A stretch of 64,000 nucleotides of DNA from Dastarcus helophoroides. Its lineage: Eukaryota; Arthropoda; Insecta; Coleoptera; Bothrideridae. The number at the start of each line of letters is the position of its first letter. The stretch's first letter is position 1. The position numbers were made by a program, and so were the translations under genes. The stretch covers positions 59,230,813 through 59,294,812 of the forward strand of contig CM053325.1 of the NCBI GenBank assembly GCA_028583605.1. Reading direction: 5' to 3'. The notes beneath the pieces were generated by a model. It searched no databases. It was given only the letters and a program-made list of their open reading frames with translations, and had not been told where the DNA came from. Positions 1-13,880 of the stretch are shown here, in pieces.

Positions 1-2830
1 AAAAAGTTGAACATACAAATATTCGAAGTTTCAAGAGGGAAGTCGACATCCTGAAACAATTTTTAATTAAGAGTCAAAATTTTCACAAAATTTCGAAATT
101 TTGAATAATATAATATATACACAAATTTCGATTTGTTTTTGGAAAATTTTGATTTTTTCGGAAATGCAATTTTTCGAAAATTTCAATTTGTATCAAAATT
201 TCGACTTTTTCTCGAAATTTCTCGACTTTTTCTCAAAATTTCGACTATTTTTTAAAAATTTCTATTTTCCTCAAAAGTTTTGATTTCATTTTAATGATTT
301 TTTGGAAAATTTTACTCTTTTTTTCAATTTCGATTATTTTCTATATTTCAATTTTAACAATTTCGTCTTTTTCCAAAGATTTGACGTTTTTGAAAAATTC
401 TCTCGTTGTGTAACATTCTTTTTTGGAAGTTTCAACATTTTTGAAAAATTCCATTTTTTTTGTAATTATCTTTTTCAAAATTTCCTGCTTTCTTCAAAAT
501 TTCGACTTTTTTGGCTATTTTTCGAAATTTCGACTATTTTTTGAAACTTCGGCAATTTTTCGAAATCTCGACTTTTTTCAAAACTTCAACTATTCTAGAA
601 AATCTCTGTTTTTTTGCCCTTAAAGTTAACTATTTTTTGGAATTTAAAAATCCATTCTTTAATGAAAATGTTGACATTTTTGACAAAATTGATTTTTATT
701 GAAAATTTCAGTTTTTTTTTGGAAAGTTTTAATTTTTCCGAAATGCAATTTTTCGAAACTTTCGATTTGTATCAAAATTTCTATTTTTTTTCGAAATTTT
801 GACATTTCTCTGGAAATCAAAATTTCCCCCTTTATCAAAATTTCGACTTTTTCTCGAAATTTCGACTTTTTAAAAATTTCTATTTTTCTCAAAAATTTTG
901 ATTTCATTTTAATGATTTTTTTGGAAAATTTTACTTTTTTAATTTCAATTATTTTCTATATTTGACTTCTAACAATTTCGTCTTTTTTCAAAGATATGAC
1001 ATTTTTAAAAAATTCTCCTGTTGTGTAACATTCTTTTTTGAAAATTTCGACATTTTTGAAAAATTCCATTTTTTTAAATGTTATTTTTCAAAATTTCCTA
1101 TTTTCCTCAAAATTTCGATTGTTTTGGCTATTTTTCGAAATTTCGACTATTTTTTAAAACTTCAACAATCTTTCGAAATCTCGACTTTTTTCAAAACTTC
1201 AGCTATTCTAGAAAATTTCTATTTATTTCATTTAAAGTTTAACTTTTTTCTTGAAATTTAAAAATCCATCCTTTAATGAAAATGTTGACATTTTTGTCAA
1301 ATTTGATTTTTCTTGAAAATTTCAATTTTTTTTGGAAAATTTTAATCGTTTCGGAAATGCAATTTTTCGAAATTTTCGAGTTGTATCGAAATTTTGACTT
1401 TTCCCTGAATATTAAAATTTCCTTCTTTATCAAAATTTCGACATTTTCTCGAAATTTAGACATTTTCTCGAAATTTCGATATTTTCTCGAAATTTCGACT
1501 TTTTAAAAAATTTCTATTTTTCTCAAAAATGTTGATTTCATTTTAATGATTTTTTGGAAAATTTTACCCTGTCAATTTCGATTATTTTCTATATTTCAAT
1601 TCTAACAATTTCGTCTTTTACCTAAGTTATGACATTTTTGAAAAATTCTCCTGTTGTGTAACATTCTTATTTGAAAGTTTCGACATTTTTGAAAATTCCT
1701 TTTTTTTGTAATGTTCTTTGTCAAAATTTCCCGCCTTCCTCAAAATTTCGACTGTTTTGCCTATTTTTCGAGATTTCGACTATTCTTTAAAACTTCAGCA
1801 ATTTTTCGAAATTTCGAGCTTTTTCAAAACTTCAACTATTTTAGAAAATCTCTATTTTTTTCCTTTTAAGTTTAACTTTTTTCTTGAAATTTAAAAATCC
1901 ATCCTTAACTGAAAATGTAGACATTTTTGACAAAATTTGATTTTTCTTGAAAACTTCGATCTTTTTTGGAAAATTGTGATTTTTTTGAAAATGCATTTTT
2001 TCGAAAATTTCGATTTGTATCAAAAACTTCTATTTTTTCGAAATTTTGACATTTCTCTGAAAATTAAAATTTCGCCTTAATCAAAATTTCGACTTTTTAA
2101 AAAACTTCTATTTTCCTGAAAAATTTTGATTTCATTTTAATGATTTGTTGGAAAATTTTACTCTTTCAATTTCGATTATTTTCTATATTTTAATTTTAAC
2201 AATTTCGCCTTTTTTCAAAGATTTGACATTTTTGAAAAATTCAATTTTTCTGTAATGTTCATTCTTAAAATTTCGCGTTTTTCTCAACACTTCGACTTTT
2301 TTGGCAATTTTTCGAAATTTCGACTATTTTTTAAAACTTCAGCAATTTTTCGAAATCTCGACTTTTTTCAAAACTTCAACTATTCTAAAAAATCTCTATT
2401 TTTTCCTTTAAAGTTTAATACTTTTCTTAAAATTTAAAAATCCATCTTTCAATGAAAATTGCGGTAATTTTGATGATTTTGATATTTCTTAAAAATTTCG
2501 ATTTTTTTTGGAAAATTTATTTTTTTTGAAAAGCAATTTTTCGAAAATTTCGATTTGTATCAAAATTTTTATTTTTTTTTTCAGAATTTTGACATTTTTC
2601 CGAAAATGAAAATTTGGTCTTTTTTCAAAATTTCCATTTTTTTTGACATTTCGACTTTATTAAAAAAATCGTCTTTCCTCAAAAATTTCGATTTAATTTT
2701 ATTGATTTTTTGAAAAATTTTACTCTTTTTTGTAATTTCGATTATTTTCTATGTTTCAACTCTAACAATTTCGTCTTTTGACATTTTTGAAAAATTCTCC
2801 TGTTGTGTAATATTCCTTTTTGAAATTGAT
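1..2830. repeat. T-rich TTTCGA quasi-satellite with ~0.6-kb higher-order unit
   Basis: The stretch consists of short words such as AAATTTCGAC and TTTTTCAAAA repeated with many changes. A longer unit repeats on top of this: the landmark GAAATGCAAT followed by TTTTTCGAAA recurs near 161, 740, 1354, 1988 and 2530, so spacings are about 579, 614, 633 and 542 bp. A second landmark, TTGTGTAACATTC, follows each time. Open frames here encode only F/N/S/K-rich strings and show no coding signature. No gene is seen. Confidence 0.85.
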
Positions 2831-3640
2831 AAAATCAGTTTTTTCGAAAGTACGAGTTTTAAGTTAAAATGGCAAAATGAAAACTTCAAAACCAATTCTG
2901 GAACTGTAAATAAATCTCGAAATAAAATATCGATATTTCGGATTTAAAGTGGCATTTTTGAGGAAAAAAATAAAACGATGAAATATTTGGAAACGTAAAT
3001 TAGAAGTGTTTTTAAATAACTAAAGATTAGATTTAAAGTTTCTCGAAATTTTTTAAAGAATAGAACTTTTTGTGTTCGTTGTGATTATGAAATTCCCGGG
3101 TTATTTTTTTAAAATTTTCCAAAATTTGTTTTTTGCTCCAATTTTTATTAAATTACGATTTTTTTTTGGAAAATTTAGGCAGTTTCAAATTTCCGCTATC
3201 GAATTTTTGTCAATTATACTTTTTGAGATTTCGACCTTTTTCTGAAAATTAAAATTCCCGCTGTTTTCAAAATTTCATTTTTAAAAAAATCTGCTTTGTA
3301 ATATTCCTTTTTGAAGATTCGTATTTTTTCAAAATTTCGACTTTTTTGACTCTTTTTTGAAATTTCGACCATTTTTCAAAACTTTCAACAATTTTTCGAT
3401 ATTTTGACAATTTTTTGAAATTTCGACAATTTCTCGAAATTTCGACAGTTGCTCGATATTTTGACAATTTTTTTTCGTTCGAGAAATTGTCAAAATTTCG
3501 ACCATTTCTCGAAATTTTGTTTATTTTTCAAAACAACAATTTTTCGAATTTTGACTATTCTTTAAAGCTTACTATTTTCTAGAAAATGTCTACTTTTTTT
3601 TTAATGTTTAATTTTTTTCTTAGTCATTTCACATTTTTGC
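2831..3640. repeat. Degenerate AT-rich DNA between two quasi-satellite arrays
   Basis: The TTTCGA words persist but the 0.6-kb unit is lost. From 2831 to 3110 the orientation is briefly A-rich (words such as AAAACTTCAAAACC) before returning to T-rich. No gene is seen. Confidence 0.6.
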
Positions 3641-5850
3641 TGAATTTAATGTTTCTTGAAAATTTTGGATTTTTTGGAAATGCAACTTGTAAATTTTTGT
3701 TTAATTTTTCAAAATTTTGAGCTTTCGTCTTTTTCAAAAGCTTTAACATTTTTTAAAAATACTAATTTTTTGAGAATTTGTATTTTTTCACAATTTCGCT
3801 CTTTTTAATATTTTTTTAAATTTTGACAGTTCTTCAAAAATTCAACAATTTTTCGAAATTTCGTCTATTTCTCAAAGTTTCAACTATTCTTAAAAATTTC
3901 CCATTTTCCTTCCAAGTTTTTTTTTTGAAATTTTATTTCTATGAACATTTCGATTTTTCTCAAAAATAATTTTTGGTTTTTTAGAAATTTTGACATTTTT
4001 CTGAAAATTAAAATTTCTACTTTTTTAAAAATTTCTATTTTTACTCGAAATTTTGACTTTCAAATTTGGCCTTTTTTCTGAAAAATTTTCCAATTTCAAT
4101 TATTTTCTATATTTCTCTTTCCAAAATTTTGATATGTTCGACTAATTTTATTTTTTGTAATATTTTTTGTTGAAAATTTGTGCTTTTTTCTAAATTTCAA
4201 ATTTTTAGACAATTTTTAGAAATTTCGACTGTTTTCCAAAACTATTCTAGAAAATTTCCTCTTTTTCTTTATAAATTTAATTTTTGCTTGAAATTTTATC
4301 TTTTTATGAAAACTTCGACATTTTTGACAAATTTGATTTTTCTCAAAAATTTTGAATTTTTTTGGAGATGTTCTTTTTAAAAATATCGTTTTTTCTATAA
4401 AAAAATCAATTATTTTTGAGATTTTGACATTTTTCTGAAAATCAAAAGTTCTGCTTTTTTCAAATTTTCACTTTTTCTCTCGAAATTTCGACTTTTGCGG
4501 TAAAATTCCATTTTCTTTGAAAGTTTCGACTATTTTTATTGGTTTTTTGGAAAGTGTTAACCTTCTTTTTAAAATTTCGATTAGTTTTTATCTTTCGACT
4601 CTAAATATTTCGTCTTTTTCCAAAGTCTTCGCATTTTTGAAAAATTTCACTTTTTTGGGATATTTTTGTTTGAAAATTTCTACTTCTTTAAAATTTCGAC
4701 TTTTTACTTTTATTTTTTGAAATTTTAACGTTTCAAAACTGCAACAATTTTTTTAAATCTCCATTTTTTTTTTCAAAATTTTGACATTTCGTCTTTTTCA
4801 AAAGTTCTAACATTTTTTTAAAAATATTATTTTTTTGAGAATTTGTACTTTTTTCACAATTTCGCTCTATTTAACATTTTTTGAAATTTTGACAGTCCTT
4901 CAAAAATTCAACAATTTTTCGAGATTTTTACTATTTTTCAAAGTTTCAACTATTCTTGAAAATTCCCAATATTCCTTTAAAGTTTAATTTTTTTTTAAAA
5001 TTTAATTGCTATGAACATTTCGATTTTTCTCAAAAATATTTTTTGTTTCTTTAGAAGTTTTGTCATTTTTTGAAAATTAAAATTTCTACCTTTTTAAAAA
5101 TCTCTATTTTTACTCGAAATTTTTTTTGACGTTCAAATTTAGCCTTTTTTTGAAAAATGTTCCAATTTTAATTATTTTCTATATTTCTCTTTCCAAAGTT
5201 TTGATATTTTTGACCAATTTTATTTTTTTGTAATATTTTTGTTCGACTGTTTTCCAAAACTATTCTAGAAAATTTCCTCTTTTTCTGTATGTTAATTTTT
5301 TTTTGAAATTTTGAAATTTTACCTTTATATAAAAACTTCGACATTTTTGACGAATTTGATTTTTTTCAAAAATTTTGAATTTTTTGGGAGATGTATTTTT
5401 TAAAAATTTCGATTTTTCTTTAAAAAAATCAATTATTTTTGAAATTTTGACATTTTTTTGAAAATCAAAATTTCTGCTTTTTCAAATTTTCACTTTTTCT
5501 CTCGAAATTTCGACTTTTGTTGTAAAATCCCATTTTCTTTGAAATTTTCGACTTTTTTTATTGGCTTTTTGAAAAGTTTTAACCTTCTTTCTAAAATTTC
5601 GATTAATTTTTATCTTTCGACTAAAATTTCGTCTTTTTCCAAAGTCTTGGCATTTTTTTTGCAATATTTTTGTTTGAAAATTTCTACTTATTTAAAATTT
5701 CTACTTATTTAAAATTTCGACTTTTTTCTTTTATTTTTCGAAATTTCAACTACGTTTCAATCAAAACTGCAACAATTTTTCGAACTTTCGACTATATTTC
5801 AAAACTTCCAAGTGTTGAAAATTTCCATTTTTTCTTTTGAAGTTTGTTAT
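3641..5850. repeat. T-rich quasi-satellite with ~1.02-kb higher-order unit
   Basis: Two diverged copies of a longer unit can be aligned. The segment starting TTCGACTGTTTTCC lies near 4223 and again near 5242, and the segment with TTTTGAATTTTTTTGG lies near 4357 and 5380, giving a period of about 1,020 bp. The vocabulary matches the first array but the unit is different, so this is a separate amplification. No gene is seen. Confidence 0.75.
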
Positions 5851-5852
5851 TT

Positions 5853-5853
<1 letters not shown>

Positions 5854-5922
<69 letters not shown>

Positions 5923-5953
5923 GGAGAAAGAGAGAGAGAGAAAGAGAGAGAGG

Positions 5954-5985
<32 letters not shown>

Positions 5986-8124
5986 GATAGAGATAGAGAT
6001 AGAGATAGAGATAGAGATAGAGATAGAGATAGAGATAGAGATAGAGATAGAGATAGAGATAGAGATAGAGATAGAGATAGGGATAGAAATAGAGATAGAG
6101 ATAGAGATAGAGATAGAGATAGAGATAGAGATATAGATAGAGATAGATAGATAGAGATAGAGATAGAGATAGAGATAGAGATAGAGATAGAGATAGAGAT
6201 AGAGATAGAGATAGAGATAGAGATAGAGATAGAGATAGAGATAGAGATAGAGATAGAGATAGAGATAGAGATAGAGATAGAGATAGAGATAGAGATAGAG
6301 ATAGAGATGAGATAGAGATAGAGATAGAGATAGAGCAGAGAGATAGAGAGACAGAGAGATAGAGAGATAGAGAGATAGAGATAGACTAGAGAGATAGAGA
6401 GATAGAGAGATAGAGAGATAGAGAGAGAGAGATAGAGATAGAGAGATAGAGAGATAGAGAGATAGAGAGATAGAGAGATAGAGATAGAGAGATAGAGAGA
6501 TAGAGAGATAGAGGATAGAGAGATAGAGAGATAGAGAGATAGAGAGATAGAGAGATAGAGAGATAGAGAGATAGAGAGATAGAGAGATAGAGAGATAGAG
6601 AGATAGAGAGATAGAGAGATAGAGAGATAGAGAGATAGAGAGATAGAGAGATAGAGAGATAGAGAGATAGAGAGATAGAGAGATAGAGAGATAGAGAGAT
6701 AGAGATAGAGGATAGAGGACAGAGAGATAGAGAGATAGAGAGATAGAGAGATAGAGAGATAGAGAGATAGAGAGATAGAGAGATAGAGATAGAGATAGAG
6801 AGAGATAGAGGATAGAGGGATAGAGGGATAAGAGATAGATAGCTAGAGAGATAGAGAGATAGAGAAACAGAGAGATAGAGAGATAGATAGCTAGAGAGAT
6901 AGGAAGAGAGATAGAGAGATAGAGAGACAGAGAGATAGAGAGATAGAGAGATAGAGAGATAGAGAGATAGAGAGACAGAGAGATAGAGAGATAGAGAGAT
7001 AGAGAGATAGAGAGATAGAGAGATAGAGAGATAGAGAGATAGAGAGATAGAGAGATAGAGAGATAGAGAGATAGAGAGATAGAGAGATAGAGAGACAGAG
7101 AGATAGAGAGATAGAGAGATAGAGAGATAGAGAGATAGAGAGATAGAGAGATAGAGAGATAGAGAGATAGAGAGATAGAGAGATAGAGAGATAGAGAGAT
7201 AGAGAGATAGAGAGATAGAGAGATAGAGAGATAGAGATAGAGATAGAGATAGAGATAGAGATAGAGATAGAGATAGAGATAGAGATAGAGATAGAGATAG
7301 AGATAGAGATAGAGATAGAGATAGATAGAGATAGAGATAGAGGTAGAGATAGAGAGACAGAAGATATAGAGATAGAGAGATATAGAGAGATAGACAGTGT
7401 GGTGAGTCAAGTTCTACTAAACTGTTTTATTTCCTCGTTTGTTTTATTCAATTGAATTTTATTCAATTTTTCTTGGAAATATTAAATCTACAAATACTGT
7501 TTCATTAACATTTTTTGTAACAGCGTTTTGCGTGAGCGTTCACAATATATAGAGAGATAGAGATAGAGAGACAGAAAGATAGAGAGATAGAGAGATAGAT
7601 AGCTAAAGAGATAGAGAGATAGAGAGATAGAGAGATAGAGAGATAGAGAGATAGAGAGATAGAGAGATAGAGAGATAGAGAGATAGAGAGATAGAGAGAT
7701 AGAGAGATAGAGAGATAGAGAGATAGAGAGATAGAGAGATAGAGAGATAGAGAGATAGAGAGATAGAGAGATAGAGAGATAGAGAGATAGAGAGATAGAG
7801 AGATAGAGAGATAGAGAGATAGAGAGATAGAGAGATAGGGAGATAGAGAGACAGAGAGACAGAGAGACAGAGAGATAGAGGGACAGAAGCTAGAGATGAT
7901 AGAGCGATAAAGAGATAGAGAGATAGAGAGATAAAGAGATAGAGAGATAGAGAGATAGGGAGATAGAGAGATAGAGAGATAGAGAGGTAGAGAGGTAGAG
8001 AGATAGAGAGATAGAGAGATAGAGAGATAGAGAGATAGAGAGATAGGGAGATAGAGAGATAGATAGATAGAGTGATAGAGAGTAGAGAGATAGAGAGATA
8101 AAGAGATAGAGATAGAGATAGAGA

Positions 8125-8173
<49 letters not shown>

Positions 8174-8189
8174 GAAAGAGAGAGAGAGA
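5854..8189. repeat. GA / GATAGA / GAGAGATA compound microsatellite
   Basis: A purine-rich compound array begins as (GA)n, becomes the hexamer GATAGA from about 5968, the octamer GAGAGATA from about 6340, the hexamer again from about 7236, then the octamer from about 7550, and ends as (GA)n. It is broken once by about 150 bp of unique sequence. The long SLSLYLSI and RDRDRD open frames are readings of the repeat, not proteins. Confidence 0.97.
7396..7549. other. Unique-sequence island inside the microsatellite
   Basis: About 154 bp of ordinary AT-rich sequence interrupts the array, including TTTTATTCAATTGAATTTTA and GCGTTTTGCGTGAGCG. The string TATAGAGAGATAG flanks it on both sides (7381-7393 and 7548-7560), which could be a target duplication or simply two pieces of repeat. 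No coding potential is seen. Confidence 0.6.
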
Positions 8190-8499
8190 ATTAATAATTA
8201 CGTTGCATCGTTCCCAATTTCAAGTCACTCAATGTATTCATTGCATTCAATATATCGCGGGGAATTTCTGTTACAATATTCTAGTAAAATGCAATCGAGA
8301 AACTAAAGGTAAAAAGCCTCGGAATAAAAAGTTGGAATCTTAAGAAAAGAGAACTTCGTGTTTTCCAAAACATGACGCAATCGGTTAAAAATTCCTGGGT
8401 CAACGCGTTTGACAATGATAGCCAAATTGGCACATCACGTTGGTCGCAGAAATCTTAATTATAAAAAAAATCTTCGAAAACCATAATATTACTACTTAC
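8190..8499. other. Single-copy sequence, possible terminal exon on minus strand
   Basis: Normal-complexity DNA between the microsatellite and the first supported exon. On the minus strand a weak acceptor (TTTTTACCTTTAG) ends at 8303. Reading on from the phase of the upstream exon gives only about ten codons before a stop near 8270, so it could be a short terminal exon, but this is speculative. Confidence 0.3.
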
Positions 8500-8588
8500 C
8501 CTGTGAACTGGAACATCTTTTACTGCTTCGCGATGCTTCTTCCACAACTTTACTGAGCCTCTTTTGCAATGCCTCCTTCTCACGATAT
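8500..8588 (-). CDS. Internal exon of unidentified protein, charged helical segment
   Basis: This 89-nt minus-strand exon is bounded by an acceptor (ATTATAG, ending at 8589) and a strong donor (GTAAGT, 8499 down to 8494). Spliced to the exon at 9251-9479, the two leftover bases AG join the first base A to form an Arg codon, and the frame then stays open through 29 codons. The peptide starts YREKEALQKRL, continues SKVVEEASRSS and ends in a Ser-rich stretch. The heptad-like, charged composition suggests a coiled-coil helix. I do not recognise the family. The intron from the previous exon (8589-9250, 662 bp) contains a foldback element. The matching splice sites, phase and protein-like composition make this a real exon rather than chance. 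Confidence 0.65.
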
Positions 8589-8842
8589 CTATAATGAAAT
8601 GATAACCGTATCAACATAAAAAAAAAGATTGTTGACTTGAGTGAGGAGTATACCCAACATTAAAAGCCAAAAGGTAACCTTTGTGACTTAAGTTACATCA
8701 GTACAACTTGATTGTCATTCTCAGCATACTTCAATTAGCATACGGCAAAAATGCTTTTCGTAAGATACAGTCGCAAGTCAGTTACAACTTACTCAATGGG
8801 ATTTAGATCTCTGGAGTATTTATGTAATCGACTAAACTTTTT

Positions 8843-9037
8843 TTGGTGCAACGGACTGCTCCTTGGTTATCTTCTAAAATTGAAATACAAATCTTATCCC
8901 CTGAAACCAAGAAAGATTAAAAAACACAACAAAGGTTGCTCTAACGCAAGATTCGTATTTCAATTTTTGAAGATTGTTGTGTTTTTTAATCTTTCTTGGT
9001 TTCAGAGGACAAGATTTATATTTCAATTTTTGAAGAT
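8843..9037. mobile_element. Truncated foldback element in an intron
   Basis: The left end reads TTGGTG and then words shared with the full element at 38442-38758, including TCCTTGGTTATCTTC and CCTGAAACCAAGAAAGATT. After about 95 bp the sequence turns back on itself, with the inverted arm (AATCTTTCTTGGTTTCAG) from about 8985. The ribozyme-like centre seen in other copies is missing: the sequence jumps from GCTCTAACGC straight into the opposite arm. It lies inside the intron of the minus-strand gene. Confidence 0.75.
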
Positions 9038-9250
9038 CATAACGTTCGAAAGAACAATAATAAAATAACATAAGTTGTCATTTAAAAAAGGTGTGACAAA
9101 ACATATAATGGAATTTATTTTTAAATTGTAGACCTGGAGTAGCTTGGCAACGTTGCAAACGTTTCCTTAACGGAGATATGGGACCTCCAAAGGTTAGGAC
9201 CTTATATACTAGTGGGATATGGATTAAAAAATTGATCAGGTGCAACCTAC

Positions 9251-9479
9251 CTACAAAAAAATTCTGGTCGTATTCTGTAGCGTGCAAGAAAATCGTCATA
9301 AACTTGCAAAATAGCCAGTAACTGTCCTGCCACCAAGGCACCTTGCTCATAGGTTTCATCTGGTAACAACATTCTGGAGGCATCGTCTATGATTCTTCTG
9401 TGCACTGCAACCGATAAATTACTGCAACATTCCTCCGTAAGTAGAAGGTGGTGATTCCCAAAAGCCTTTCCTTGTCTAT
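9251..9479 (-). CDS. Internal exon of unidentified protein (same gene as 8500-8588)
   Basis: This minus-strand exon runs from an acceptor (TTTTTTGCAG, ending at 9480) to a donor (GTAGGT, beginning at 9250). It is 229 nt: two bases, 75 codons and two bases. The peptide looks like folded protein rather than repeat: it includes HHLLLTEECCSNLSVAV, HRRIIDDASRMLLPDE and GQLLAILQVYDDFLARYR. Codon use and composition differ sharply from the F/K/N-rich chance frames nearby. A second donor four bases upstream (exon end 9255) would give a different downstream frame; the 9251 donor is preferred because its phase gives the more protein-like continuation. I cannot name the family. The mostly helical, charged character suggests a structural or coiled-coil protein. 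Exons further 5' would lie above 9480 and were not identified. Confidence 0.75.
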
Positions 9480-11085
9480 CTGCAAAAAATTATCAACAAG
9501 TCAGTAGCGTTGTCTGTAAATCTCCTTGACTAAGATGAAGCAAAATTTATGATAAAGCTTTGAATTTTATGGATTCACTTGGTCTCATCATTTCTTCCTT
9601 TAAATTTCTCATGATTCTCTTCAAAACTACCTTACGTTTGAGACAATTAAATATAATCAGGGGCCTACAATCTCACCACTAGACCAAATTTTATGTAATT
9701 TATTGAATATTGCTTCTTAGGAATTAATGCTAAATGTGTTGCTGTAATAGAATTCCCACATTTTCTATTACTTTTCTTGAGCAATTCCTCGGAAGTGTAT
9801 AAAAACCTAATTAACCTAAATCAATTAGATTTAATTAAAAGCGTATATCAATTGGAGTAATGTGAATTCTTAATCGAATTACGATGTTATTATTGCTTTC
9901 AAACTGTCTTTATTAGGACAATTCCTTTTAAAGCCGACATCTGGAGAAAGGTGTCAGTTTATCAATATCATTAACGGATAACCAAAAATGGAATTTATGG
10001 CAGAGAAAAAAACGGAATTAACACGATAATTTATACAAGTGGTAAATGTATAAATTGTTTATACTTCGGTTGCTTAAAATTCCCTGATAGTAAACCATAA
10101 AACCTAAGTGGTGCACCGGTTTTATACGAGAGAAGGAAGATAAAGAGGTAGCTATAACTCATGTCGATCGGTAAAAGAATACGTAAACTTAATCAAGTGG
10201 CATCTAATACAAAAAGGAACGCAATAACTTAATCAAAAGGTAGCAGCAATGACGATAATTGTAACGGGTAAGGTAGTTTCAAACTATAAAATAACACATA
10301 ATCGTAAAGAATTCAAGAACAAGTGTTAAAATGTCTCCAGTGCGACCGTTGGGTATTTGTTTCACTTCCTACCATTTGTAGAGCAACGCGTTAAAAAATC
10401 CTTGCTAAAAGTAAAAGTGTTGCATAAAATCATTACTTCTACTAGTTCCTGCTTTGTATTCTTCATTTATATTTTACTACTCAAAGAAAAAGCTTCTTCA
10501 ACACAATGGTTCTTTAAATAACCTTCAACAAACAAGTAATAAAAACATAGCTAATAAAGTTCTCTTATAATAAATCTACTACCATGGGAATGAAATTCTC
10601 AGAAATGGGACTCGTCTTCAAATTAAATGTCTTCAAGGGGCGTTAACTGGGAAGCTATGCGTAAACTACGAACCGGCGTAATTTATGTTCAAAATGAGTC
10701 GAATCACGTTGAACGCATCGGTTTAATTCGAGTGAATGCGAGGTATTAGCTTAGTTCAGATACAAAGTAATTGCGCACGGTTGATTACAGCAATTTATCA
10801 CAAAATTGCAAAGCTCAAATTAAATTAAGAAACTCATCGCAATTTGTTTAAATGGATCATTTCAGGGTACACCTCTTCGAACTAACATGCTAATCGAGTT
10901 TCCTAACAAATAGGATATTTATTCAGTACAAGTTGTTATGATCTACTCATTAATTTGAATAATTTAGTGGCATTCAGAACATTTGTTATAAGTATTTGCC
11001 TTCCTAATATATGTATTAGGAAGCTAAATAGTGAATAATTCATCATGCTGAGCAGTGTCGGCTGGCGTATAGGTATTGTGGAACT
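9480..11085. other. Single-copy AT-rich DNA, no gene recognised
   Basis: Ordinary-complexity sequence, possibly intronic to the minus-strand gene. It contains a short perfect hairpin at 11000-11023 (arms CTTCCTAATA and TATTAGGAAG). No exon with matched splice sites and protein-like content was found. Confidence 0.5.
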
Positions 11086-11089
11086 GCAG

Positions 11090-12220
11090 CACTCCCAATT
11101 TCGCTTACGAGTTTTTTTCTCAAAATTTTCTGAACACTTTTCATTACAAAATTTTTTGTAGAAATTTTAAATTTCTTTTCTTTTTATAGAAATTTTAGGT
11201 TTCTTTCACGAAGTTACGACATTTAAAAACCTATTTTATTTTTAATTTTGATCAAAATCACATTTTCAAAAACTAATTTCTCTAAAAGTTTTGAGGAAGA
11301 ACTCAATATTTCGACCGGGAATTAAACTGCTAAGAAAAAACTCAAATTCTTTTAAATGTCAACATTTTGAAAAAATAATTACAATTTCAAGCATTTTACT
11401 GTTTCTCTAAAAAATAAGTTAATACGGTATCTTTGAATTAATACCTCAAACCTCATTTTGTATAAAAATGTTGAGTTTTTTTCAGATATTTTTTTAGAAA
11501 TTCTAATTTTTTCTGCAAAGTTTCCATTTTTCTTAAATATTTTATAAAAAGAAATTTTCTCTAAATTTCCATTTTTCCTAAAAGTGTTGTTCTAAAAATT
11601 TGTTCTAGAAATTCCAACTTCTCCAGATTTTTGTTTTTGTTCTTTTAATTTGCTTTAAAAATGTGAAGTTTTTTTTTCGACACTTTGATAATTTAAAGTT
11701 CATTTTATTTTGTAGTTTTGACAAAAAACGTTTGGAAAAAACCCTGAAAGCTCTACAAAAATTTCAACATTTGGGGGAAAACAAAAAAATTCGACTTTTT
11801 TGGAAAGATATTTCAAATTTTTTTTCAAATTTCGATTTTTTCTCTAAGAAATTTTGCTTTTTTTTCCTATAAACATTGTGCTTTTCTGTAAACATTTTAT
11901 ACAAAGAATTTTTTTGAAATTTCGACTTTTTCTGGAGATTTTGTCTTTAAAATATTTTTTCTTGTAGAAATTTTGATGTCTCTCTAATTTGTTTTGGAAA
12001 TTTAAAAGTTTTTTAACAAAATTTTAATATTGTTTTAAAGGTCATTTTATTTTGTACTTTTCATAAGAAACTAAAAATTGTAAAGTATAAGTTTAAGGAA
12101 AATAAACTTCAAATTTGCATAACTACTACTGTAGATCCGAAGAAAATTCTGAACGAAATTTCCAATTTTTCTAGAAATGTTAAATTTAATCTTGAAATTC
12201 GACAAAAAACGATCGAAATT
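11090..12220. repeat. T-rich TTTCGA quasi-satellite, third block
   Basis: The same vocabulary as 1-5850 (AAATTTCGAC, TTTTTCTCTAAA), without a clear higher-order period. It runs into the CA array. No gene is seen. Confidence 0.7.
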
Positions 12221-12221
12221 T

Positions 12222-13880
<1,659 letters not shown>

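Noticed and set aside
101..2437. Short Phe/Asn/Lys-rich open frames in the T-rich arrays
   Set aside because: Composition follows the TTTCGA repeat, the frames shift between repeat copies and no protein family is recognisable. The same applies to similar frames at 13.0-13.7, 57.1-59.3 and 62.3-63.8 kb.
5812..7410. 112- and 519-codon frames rich in Arg-Asp or Ser-Leu-Tyr
   Set aside because: Direct translations of the GA/GATAGA microsatellite.
9078..9383. 101-codon minus-strand frame overlapping the supported exon
   Set aside because: It uses a different frame from the spliced exon, reads through the donor into the intron and its peptide is not protein-like beyond that.
11000..11023. Perfect 10-bp hairpin as a transcription terminator or microRNA precursor
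   Set aside because: Too short for a microRNA precursor, and rho-independent terminators do not apply in this genome.
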